Source: Leptotrichia sp. OH3620_COT-345 (GTDB lineage Bacteria > Fusobacteriota > Fusobacteriia > Fusobacteriales > Leptotrichiaceae). From it: a DNA stretch of 39,184 nt. Numbering within the stretch: position 1 is the stretch's first letter; each line of letters starts with the position of its first letter. The stretch spans positions 1 through 39,184 of the forward strand of contig NZ_RQYW01000019.1 of assembly GCF_003932895.1 (NCBI RefSeq). The letters are read 5' to 3'. This document shows, in pieces, positions 12,609 through 19,117 of the stretch. Position numbers and translations under genes: made by a program. The notes below the pieces were generated by a model, which did no database searches, was not told where the DNA came from, and saw only the letters and a list, made by a program, of their open reading frames with translations.

Positions 12609-12669
12609 AAAAACAAGTAAATAAAAGAATATATGTAAAAATTATATATAATAAAAGGATGTGATATGA

Positions 12670-12909
12670 ATGAGAGTAAAGATTAAAGGCAAGATAACAG
12701 TGGAGCAGGGACAAAAAATAAAGGAATTTATTTTTGGAACAATTATATTAGCATGGTTTTGGTTTCTCATAACAGGTATTAATGAATCTAAAACCTTATT
12801 TGAGCTGTTGAAAGTATTATTAATAAAAGGAATAGTAATATTTTTGATTTATATATTTTATGAAACTATTCAGATAAAGGAGTGTGAAGATGATGAAAAA
12901 GATATTTAA
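12670..12909 (+). CDS. Small two-helix membrane protein (79 aa)
   Basis: Two hydrophobic segments, about 20-37 (FIFGTIILAWFWFLITGI) and 46-65 (VLLIKGIVIFLIYIFYET), with a basic N-terminus and an acidic tail (ECEDDEKDI). No family recognised. The SD (AAGGATGTG) serves ATG 12670; an earlier ATG at 12665 is out of frame. It overlaps the next small gene by 20 bp. Could be a superinfection-exclusion or holin-like protein, but nothing beyond topology supports that. Confidence 0.6.
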   Translation: MRVKIKGKITVEQGQKIKEFIFGTIILAWFWFLITGINESKTLFELLKVLLIKGIVIFLIYIFYETIQIKECEDDEKDI

Positions 12910-13006
12910 TTTTCTTTTCCGGAAAAAGAAAAAGCGGGTCGTATTGATTGAAAAAATAAGGGTAATAGAAAACGGCAGATATAAATGGATTGAAAGGAGA
13001 ATATAA
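12890..13006 (+). CDS. Tiny basic protein (38 aa)
   Basis: MMKKIFNFLFRKKKKRVVLIEKIRVIENGRYKWIERRI. A good SD (AAAGGAG, 6 nt) precedes ATG 12890, and its TAA shares bases with the ATG of the next gene (TAATG). A hydrophobic-basic N-terminus followed by a short beta hairpin. Function unknown; likely a leader or small regulator, and a real gene by its signals. Confidence 0.6.
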   Translation: MMKKIFNFLFRKKKKRVVLIEKIRVIENGRYKWIERRI

Positions 13007-13410
13007 TGAAGGTAGCAATTACTCATTTAGACGGCAATGTAACAGAGATATATGCAACACAATATAAAGTGCTTGAAAATGACTTTTTAGTAAATATGCA
13101 GATTTATAAAAAAGAAGAAGTCTTAAAAATAAAAATAAACGGAATGACAACATTTGAAAGAATAGTAGATGAAAAAATAAAATATTCCAAAATTGAAGAT
13201 TTTTCAGAATTTGTGGGAAAAGACGTGAAAGAAAAAGATTTGTACATTCGAGAAATAAAAGGTTTTGGATTTGACTCAAGATATATTTTTCCGTATTTTG
13301 TAACATTATATGATGCTAGTAGAGATTTTAAATTTGAAGAACGCTTCCGGACGCTTAAAAATCTCAAAAAATTTTTGGATGAAAACTTAATAAAGGAATG
13401 GAAGAATTAA
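13006..13410 (+). CDS. Hypothetical early protein (134 aa)
   Basis: Not recognised. Beta-rich N-terminus (VAITHLDGNVTEIYATQYKVL), a mixed middle with a DVKEKDLYIREIKGFG segment, and a C-terminal helix (RTLKNLKKFLDENLIKEW). No signal peptide or membrane segment. Coupled to the preceding tiny gene and 3 bp from the DUF2786 gene, so part of one early operon running from 12670 to 14070 or beyond. SD AAAGGAG upstream. Confidence 0.65.
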   Translation: MKVAITHLDGNVTEIYATQYKVLENDFLVNMQIYKKEEVLKIKINGMTTFERIVDEKIKYSKIEDFSEFVGKDVKEKDLYIREIKGFGFDSRYIFPYFVTLYDASRDFKFEERFRTLKNLKKFLDENLIKEWKN

Positions 13411-13413
13411 GAT

Positions 13414-14070
13414 ATGGATGAAAAACGTGAAAAAATAATAGAAAAAGTAAAAAAATTACTTAAATTAAGTCAAAAAAATTCAAATGCTGCCGAAGCTGAA
13501 TCGGCGGCATTAAAAGCACAAAAATTAATGGCTGAATATAAAATAGAAATTGCAAATACTGAAGAAATAGATGAAGTTTCTATTGAGGATACTATATTTT
13601 TAAAGTATGGAAGAAAATGGAGTTATTTGCTTGCGGAAATAATAGCGAATAATTTCTGTTGTAAAACTTTTATAAAAGGAAACTACGGAGTTACATTTTT
13701 TGGAGAAAAAATGGATGTAGAAATATGTAAAAATGTATTTTTCTATTTATACAAGTATGGAGATAGGACAGCCAAAAAATTAATAAGAGATTTAAAGAAA
13801 AATGGACATAATACAAGAGCCGCATATAATGTTTTTGCTGAAGGTTATTGTAGTGGAATAAGAAAAAAACTTAATGAGCAATGTAAAGCCTTAGTTTTAG
13901 TAATCCCGGAACATGTCCAAAAGACTTTTAATGAAAGAGCAAAAAATATGAAAGGAATTGAAGCAACATTAAATACAGAATACATTGATCCCGCAATTTT
14001 TAATATGTATGATGTAGGGAAGAAAGAAGGTTACACTGCAATGGATAGAAGCAGAACAGCAATTACATAA
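13414..14070 (+). CDS. DUF2786 family phage protein
   Basis: 218 aa. Residues 5-45 (REKIIEKVKKLLKLSQKNSNAAEAESAALKAQKLMAEYKI) are the signature of DUF2786: a helix carrying the KLL.LA.....N..EA..A..KAQ.LM..Y pattern. The remainder (about 60-200) has alpha/beta character with a central GVTFFGEKMDVEICKNVFFYL. The family occurs widely in phages and is often near replication or recombination genes; its biochemical role is not established. Start ATG 13414, three bases after the previous stop. Confidence 0.82.
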   Translation: MDEKREKIIEKVKKLLKLSQKNSNAAEAESAALKAQKLMAEYKIEIANTEEIDEVSIEDTIFLKYGRKWSYLLAEIIANNFCCKTFIKGNYGVTFFGEKMDVEICKNVFFYLYKYGDRTAKKLIRDLKKNGHNTRAAYNVFAEGYCSGIRKKLNEQCKALVLVIPEHVQKTFNERAKNMKGIEATLNTEYIDPAIFNMYDVGKKEGYTAMDRSRTAIT

Positions 14071-14115
14071 ACAAAAAAATGAAATGTTTTCAAAAATATA
14101 TTAGGAGGAATAATA

Positions 14116-14607
14116 ATGAGAGAAATAAAATTCAGAATTTTTGATAAAGAAAAGAATGATTTTGTCACAGGAAATCAGGGGAGTACATACTCTCTTTCTA
14201 CAGGTGGTAAAGTATGGGATTTGAGCAGGGACAGTAAGAAGTTGTTTCCTGTTGAAGGTTTGGAAGTATCTGAATGTATAGGATTACATGATGATTTCGG
14301 AAATTTAATATTTGAAGGAGATATACTACTCTCTTCAAATGAGTATGGAATATTCCTGCAGCTAATAGGTTTTGGAGATAATGATATGGAATATGGGAGT
14401 ATGTTGACTGGATTTAAAATAGTTAATGGAAAAACACTGGAGAGTGATAATTATGAAATTAATGATTTTAAACCTTTTACACAAGATTTAATTAAAAAAT
14501 ATAAAATACCTACAATGGTTGAAGATAATATGATACAAGATGGTTGGTGGATAATTGGTAATAAGTATCAAAATCCTGAGTTAATGAATTTGTTGGAGGA
14601 AAAATGA
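14116..14607 (+). CDS. YopX family protein
   Basis: 163 aa. It opens MREIKFRIFDKEKNDFV and contains ECIGLHDDFGNLIFEGDILLS, then ends GWWIIGNKYQNPELMNLLEEK, matching the three YopX hallmarks (KFR.wd, iGl.D..g..i.egDi, iGNiyenPeLL). The strand-rich fold is known; the function is unknown, though the family is common among Firmicutes and Fusobacteria phages. SD TAGGAGGA upstream. It overlaps the following gene by 4 bp (ATGA). Confidence 0.88.
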   Translation: MREIKFRIFDKEKNDFVTGNQGSTYSLSTGGKVWDLSRDSKKLFPVEGLEVSECIGLHDDFGNLIFEGDILLSSNEYGIFLQLIGFGDNDMEYGSMLTGFKIVNGKTLESDNYEINDFKPFTQDLIKKYKIPTMVEDNMIQDGWWIIGNKYQNPELMNLLEEK

Positions 14608-14999
14608 CTAAGTTAGTAAGTAAATACGAAAAAAAATATGAACAGGAAATTTTGTTAGATATTATTAATGATAATAATTTGAAAAAAATATATATTGTTT
14701 TTGATAAAATAAAAATAAAATTACCTGAATTTATGGAGTCTTATCTTACTTGGCAAATAAAAGTTAATGGAATAAAATATGAAGTAAAAAGCTTGTTGGC
14801 GAGTAGATTAATAGAAATTAAAATAATTCTGGAAAGGAAACATGCAGGGAATATAAATTTCAGCATTCCTGAAAGAATATTTGAATTGGATGCTGAAATA
14901 ATAAAAAGATTAAGAGATTATGGTGCAGCTTATAAAAAATTGTTGGAAACGGAATTAAAAGGAGAGGAGAGAGAAAATAATGCCAGATATAAAATATAG
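14604..14999 (+). CDS. Hypothetical protein between two YopX genes (131 aa)
   Basis: Not recognised. Mostly helical and charged with a central strand region (WQIKVNGIKYEVKSLLASRLIEIKIIL). The start overlaps the stop of the upstream YopX gene (ATGA), and its 3' end overlaps the next YopX-like gene by 20 bp. SD TTGGAGGA. Part of the early operon; no motif suggests a function. Confidence 0.6.
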   Translation: MTKLVSKYEKKYEQEILLDIINDNNLKKIYIVFDKIKIKLPEFMESYLTWQIKVNGIKYEVKSLLASRLIEIKIILERKHAGNINFSIPERIFELDAEIIKRLRDYGAAYKKLLETELKGEERENNARYKI

Positions 15000-15255
15000 A
15001 ATATGGGATTATGATTTTAAAAGGTTTGTTGAAAAGGAATTTGATTTTTTAATAAATCCAAAAGGAGAACTTTTTATATTCAGAAATGACAAACTAACTT
15101 TTTTTAACAAAGAGCCGTATGAAATAATGCAGTATATAGGGTTAAAGGATGAAAATGGAGTTGAAATTTGTCAGGGAGATATTGTAACAGATAGCTTTAA
15201 TAGAAAAATGAAGGTAGGAATTTTTATATTTCCGGGTAACTTATATAAGAATTAA
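14980..15255 (+). CDS. Truncated second YopX-like protein (91 aa)
   Basis: It has the YopX start (MPDIKYRIWDYDFKRFVEK) and the central block MQYIGLKDENGVEICQGDIVTD. It then jumps directly to a short GNLYKN resembling the family's terminal GNIYENPELL and stops. About 50-60 residues usually lie between these blocks, so an internal deletion is likely. SD AGGAG at 14963-14967. It may be a decaying duplicate of the 14116 gene or a natural short form. Confidence 0.65.
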   Translation: MPDIKYRIWDYDFKRFVEKEFDFLINPKGELFIFRNDKLTFFNKEPYEIMQYIGLKDENGVEICQGDIVTDSFNRKMKVGIFIFPGNLYKN

Positions 15256-15259
15256 AATT

Positions 15260-15433
15260 ATGTTAAATCAATTAAAAGATGAAAAGAAAACAGGAAAAGT
15301 TAATAAAAACGAAATTGTATTAGCATGGATAGTAATAATTATATGGGGATTAATATGTATGATATTAATAATATATCCAATATATTTATTAGGTATTTTT
15401 ATTCTTGAAATTCTAAAATTTTATAAAATATAA
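15260..15433 (+). CDS. Small two-helix membrane protein (57 aa)
   Basis: A polar N-terminus (MLNQLKDEKKTGKVNKNE) is followed by a long hydrophobic region (IVLAWIVIIIWGLICMILIIYPIYLLGIFILEIL), enough for two membrane helices. No good SD is visible, and it begins 4 bp after the truncated YopX stop, so translation may depend on coupling. Not recognised. Could be the remnant of a gene that was damaged along with its YopX neighbour. Confidence 0.45.
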   Translation: MLNQLKDEKKTGKVNKNEIVLAWIVIIIWGLICMILIIYPIYLLGIFILEILKFYKI

Positions 15434-16049
15434 ACTAATTTACAGATAAGATAATATTTGAAAAATAAACAGTAAAATGTAGTCTATTAGAAGTATTTAT
15501 TTATATGCTTTTAATAGGCTTTTTTATTAATTACATATATAGTGTAATATTATATGTAATGATTTAGTTTAAGGTTTCTATTAATTTTGTCAAAAAAATA
15601 TAAATAAATTATAGAAAAAAATTGACAAAAATACGCTCGATATTGAATTATATATAATCGTACTAAGGAATTTCTAAAAAATATAAACTATTTTGAATGG
15701 TAATTTTGTAAAAAATATCGACTCAATAGACTTTTATTTCTACTTTAAAGGTTATTTTTTAGGAAAGTAATTTAAAGTAGGTTGAGGTATGTAGTCGAAA
15801 ATATAAAAATCAACTCCGAGAATATAAACGAGTTTATAAACTTTGAAATAGAAACTCCGAGATTTCAGTTTATATAAAAATGGTCGTTTTTTTCAACTTT
15901 TGACCCCTTTTAAGTCAATAAAATCAATACTTTCAGAGTTTTAGTTGACTACATTTTACGATAAATAATGGCTTTGAGCATTGTGTCCGAGATAAATTTT
16001 AAAATTGAACATTATATTATTATTTTGTATACTTTTTTTTGAAAAGGTC
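15434..16049. other. Large gene-free region before the second recombinase
   Basis: No credible ORF over about 620 bp. It holds a terminator (15482-15525), a stem TTACATATA/TATATGTAA at about 15531-15559, and a perfect 10-bp stem CTACTTTAAA/TTTAAAGTAG around 15750-15780. A 13-bp inverted repeat GTAAAATGTAGTC/GACTACATTTTAC (15472-15484 and 15947-15959) encloses most of it, with an extra ATGTAGTC at 15789. CTCCGAGA-like motifs recur three times. It could be a recombination site region for the adjacent recombinase or a folded RNA; neither is proven. Confidence 0.45.
15482..15525 (+). terminator. Intrinsic terminator of the early operon
   Basis: 15-bp stem with G-U pairs, GTCTATTAGAAGTAT (15482-15496) with ATGCTTTTAATAGGC (15505-15519), followed by TTTTTT. 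Confidence 0.8.
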
Positions 16050-16078
16050 TTGATTTTTTGTAAAAAATGGTGTATATT
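16050..16078 (+). promoter_or_regulatory. Promoter of the second recombinase gene
   Basis: TTGATT, 17-bp spacer, TATATT. The leader then contains a TGGAC/GTCCA stem and the SD AAAAAGGAGAG before ATG 16146. Confidence 0.7.
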
Positions 16079-16145
16079 ATCAATATAAATTGTTAAAAAA
16101 TGGACATTAAAATTCAAAGTCCAAAAAATAAAAAGGAGAGAATTT

Positions 16146-16796
16146 ATGAATGATATAGTTGTAAAAGGAATTTATAATCAAAAAATTGATTTAGTGGAGT
16201 ATGATAAAAAGAACTACTATATTGAGAATGATATAAAATATCTTAAAATACAGGAATATATGGAGCTTGAAAGAAGTATTCAGAATGATTTTCACAAATT
16301 ATTGATACGTTTTCTTTTTGAAACTGCAGCGAGAATAAGTGAAGCATTAGAATGCAGCATTAAGGATATTGATTTTAAATACGGTAAGGTTCAACTGATA
16401 AATGCTAAACAAAGAAAAGAAGCTAAAAGAGAATGTATTGTATCTAAAGAATTGATGAACATGATATTACTACATATAGGGAAATATAAATTAGAAAAAA
16501 AAGATAAATTATTTACTAGAGTAACTGCAGCAGGAAAAAAAGTGTATAGAAGAACAGGAGCATTTACTATGATAAAAAAATATGGAAATGAAATATTAGG
16601 ATATGATTGGTTAAGTCCACATACTTTTAGACATACAAGAGCAATACACTTATTAAGTGAAAGTATTGATGTTATTAAAGTACAAAAATTTTTAGCACAT
16701 AAAAGTGTAATGAATACATTAGTTTATTTACAATATATAAATAGAGATGTTGAAAAAAGTGTTATACAGGCTAATGCGAGCATAGGTATATATTAG
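16146..16796 (+). CDS. Short tyrosine recombinase, catalytic domain only
   Basis: 216 aa, lacking the usual N-terminal core-binding domain (typical length 290-380). The catalytic set is complete: R63 (AARISEAL), K88, H159 and R162 (HTFRHTRA), H185 (LAHKS) and the tyrosine in TLVYLQY (Y194). It has its own promoter and sits beside the inverted repeats of 15472-15959. Short Xer-like recombinases act on simple inverted-repeat sites (inversion or dimer resolution), so it may work on that neighbourhood or resolve plasmid multimers. Its position right before the late region may be functional. Confidence 0.85.
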   Translation: MNDIVVKGIYNQKIDLVEYDKKNYYIENDIKYLKIQEYMELERSIQNDFHKLLIRFLFETAARISEALECSIKDIDFKYGKVQLINAKQRKEAKRECIVSKELMNMILLHIGKYKLEKKDKLFTRVTAAGKKVYRRTGAFTMIKKYGNEILGYDWLSPHTFRHTRAIHLLSESIDVIKVQKFLAHKSVMNTLVYLQYINRDVEKSVIQANASIGIY

Positions 16797-16884
16797 TTGA
16801 AAAATATCTGATATATGATATAATTAAATAAATAGAGACCGAGAGTCCTTTGAGTTGTTTAAAATAGCTCAGAGGACTTATTTT
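16797..16884 (+). promoter_or_regulatory. Late leader A: promoter, conserved 5' block and intrinsic terminator
   Basis: TTGAAA 16797-16802, 16 bp, TATAAT 16819-16824; conserved block AGAGACCGAGAGTCC at 16834-16848; 11-bp stem AGTCCTTTGAG/CTCAGAGGACT (16844-16854 with 16868-16878) followed by TTATTTTT. The terS SD follows about 10 bp later. Same design as 22576-22663 and 33015-33077. Confidence 0.82.
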
Positions 16885-16909
16885 TATAATAAAGGTGGTG
16901 AAAAAATAA

Positions 16910-17644
16910 ATGCAGGCATGGAAGCTGGCAAAGCTAAAACAGTATTATCAAACTCAGTTGTATGAGGCTGCAGGTGATGACAAAAAAATAAATAAAAGAC
17001 AGATAGCCAAATTATATGGAATATCTGCCCAGAACTTAAATAATTATATAAAAAGGAAAAATTGGAACGATTTGACAGAATTTGTTTATGTTCCATTGGA
17101 TATAAAACCCGGAATAAAAAAGAATGAACCGCTTAATGGTAGTAAGTCAAAATTGACAGGCGAGATGTTGGAACAGCTCTTTGAATATGCCCGTAGGACA
17201 GAAGATGACGGGAAACCGACGTTTACAAATCAGGAAATAGCTGAAAAACTCGGCATATCCGTATCCACTTTTTATAAGTATCATCAGGAGAATATACATT
17301 TTTATAAAACACTTAGGTCCGCCAGAAGATTAGGACAAGTGGAAGATGCAATGTTAAAAAGTGCGACAGGATATAAATATGTAGAATCCAAAGTTGAAGA
17401 TATAGTTGTAGGAAAAACTGGAGAAAAGACAGGAGAAATAAAAAGTACAAAGATAATAAAAGAGGTGACTCCTGATGTACGAGCTCAAAAGTATTTGATG
17501 TCTAACATAGTTCCTGAGGAATATACGGAAAATAAAAAGGTGGAACAGAAAATAACTATATCTGAAGATATAGATGTATCTCAACTGACTGATGAGCAAC
17601 TGGAAAAATTAATGAAGGATATTGAAAATGGAGATAAAGAGTAA
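16910..17644 (+). CDS. terS: Terminase small subunit-like protein
   Basis: 244 aa. Two helix-turn-helix units: KRQIAKLYGISAQNLNNYIKRK (about 26-50) and TNQEIAEKLGISVSTFYKYHQEN (about 105-128). A central region follows (YKTLRSARRLGQVEDAMLKSATGYKYVE), typical of small terminases that recognise pac/cos DNA and assemble as rings. The tail is acidic (VSQLTDEQLEKLMKDIENGDKE), usual for subunits that contact TerL. It is the first gene after late leader A and overlaps the large subunit gene by 17 bp. Confidence 0.85.
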   Translation: MQAWKLAKLKQYYQTQLYEAAGDDKKINKRQIAKLYGISAQNLNNYIKRKNWNDLTEFVYVPLDIKPGIKKNEPLNGSKSKLTGEMLEQLFEYARRTEDDGKPTFTNQEIAEKLGISVSTFYKYHQENIHFYKTLRSARRLGQVEDAMLKSATGYKYVESKVEDIVVGKTGEKTGEIKSTKIIKEVTPDVRAQKYLMSNIVPEEYTENKKVEQKITISEDIDVSQLTDEQLEKLMKDIENGDKE

Positions 17645-19115
17645 AATTCAAGCGGAAGTTTTAAAAAGAAAAATATATAAAGAAAAGGCAAGAAGAAGTT
17701 TGCTTGAATTTTTGATTTATGATGGAGAAGGAAGGTATAAGAGAGCAAAGCATATAGAATTTTTAACAAAAAAAGTTCAGGAATTTATAGAAAAAGTAGA
17801 ATCAGGACAATCTCCCAGAATGTATATATGTATGCCGCCGAGACATTCTAAAAGTGAAACTACAACAAAGAAAATGCCCGCTTGGGTTGTAGGAAATAAA
17901 CCTGACTGGGAAATAATAATTGCAGCCTATAATGCAGATTTGGCAGGAGATTTTGGGAAAATAGCAAGGGATACATATAAAAAACATAATAAAACAGGAA
18001 CAGGAGTTTTTAAAACAGAGTTAGATAAAGATAAGTCTGCAGGCTCTGATTGGGGAATAAATTTACATAGAGGCTCTGTTGTTAGTACTGGAGTAGGAGG
18101 AAGTGCTACGGGAAAAGGAGCACATATTGCAATAATAGATGATCCTTTTAAAAATAGAGAAGATGCAAATAGTAAAATTCAAAGAGAAAAGGTGTGGAGT
18201 TGGTATCAGTCCACTATTCGTACGAGGTTAGCTCCGGGCGGTGGAATTATAATAATTCAAACCCGATGGCACGATGATGATCTTGTAGGAAAAATTATTA
18301 AAGAAATGAAAGACGGCACAGGAGAATTATTTGAAGGAATAGTACTTCCTGCAATAGCAGAAGAAAATGATATTTTAGGAAGAGAACCGGGAGAGCCTTT
18401 ATGGCCAGAAAGATATTCCTTGAAAGAACTGGAATCTATAAGGAAAGCTATAGGAGAAAGAGAATTTATTTCTCTATATCAGCAACGTCCACAGGCAGAA
18501 GATGGGGGATTATTTAAAAGACAATTTTTTAAATACTTTAAGGTCGTAGAGAAAAGATATATAGAAATTAATACGGAAATAGGAATTAAAAGAATAGATA
18601 CAAAAGAATGTTTTTGTTTTCAAACTATAGATACCGCTTTAACTGTTAAAAAAAATAGTGACTCTACGGCAATAGCTACATGGGTTGTTGATAAAGAATA
18701 TAATCTATATTTAATAGATTTATTTCTGGCCAAAATAGAAGTACCTGACCAATGGGCAACAATAAAACAATATAGAACCAAATATGACGGATTTTTAAAA
18801 TTTCAGGCTATAGAAACAAAATCTTCGGGCATAGGAATTAAACAGCAGGCAGAACGAGAAGGAATATCATTGAAAGAATTAATTGCTGACGTAGATAAGA
18901 CAACAAGAGCATTAGCAATATCTGTAATGTTTGAAAGCGGGAAAGTATATTTTTATAAAGACTTGCCTAATTTATTGGAATTAGAAGAACAACTATTGAA
19001 ATTTCCAAACGCAGCACACGATGATGCAGTAGATGTTTGTTCTTATGCAGGGATAGTAATAAATGAATTAAATAAAATGTTTTTAAGATACGAGAGAAGA
19101 TTTATAGGAGTGTGA
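17628..19115 (+). CDS. terL: Terminase large subunit
   Basis: 495 aa packaging ATPase/nuclease. ATPase: an atypical Walker A MPPRHSKSET (M69-S76), Walker B IAIIDDP (D171-D172), and a coupling region IIIIQTRWHDDDL about 206-218. The RNase H-like nuclease domain starts at about 330 with QTIDTALT and includes acidic residues at VDKEYNLYLIDLF and HDDAVDVCSYA. A PPRHSKS P-loop is typical of the terminase group found with Mu-like or P2-like heads. Start ATG 17628 is chosen by AAGGAT 7 nt upstream; a TTG at 17622 is too close to the SD. Confidence 0.95.
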   Translation: MEIKSKIQAEVLKRKIYKEKARRSLLEFLIYDGEGRYKRAKHIEFLTKKVQEFIEKVESGQSPRMYICMPPRHSKSETTTKKMPAWVVGNKPDWEIIIAAYNADLAGDFGKIARDTYKKHNKTGTGVFKTELDKDKSAGSDWGINLHRGSVVSTGVGGSATGKGAHIAIIDDPFKNREDANSKIQREKVWSWYQSTIRTRLAPGGGIIIIQTRWHDDDLVGKIIKEMKDGTGELFEGIVLPAIAEENDILGREPGEPLWPERYSLKELESIRKAIGEREFISLYQQRPQAEDGGLFKRQFFKYFKVVEKRYIEINTEIGIKRIDTKECFCFQTIDTALTVKKNSDSTAIATWVVDKEYNLYLIDLFLAKIEVPDQWATIKQYRTKYDGFLKFQAIETKSSGIGIKQQAEREGISLKELIADVDKTTRALAISVMFESGKVYFYKDLPNLLELEEQLLKFPNAAHDDAVDVCSYAGIVINELNKMFLRYERRFIGV

Positions 19116-19117
19116 AT

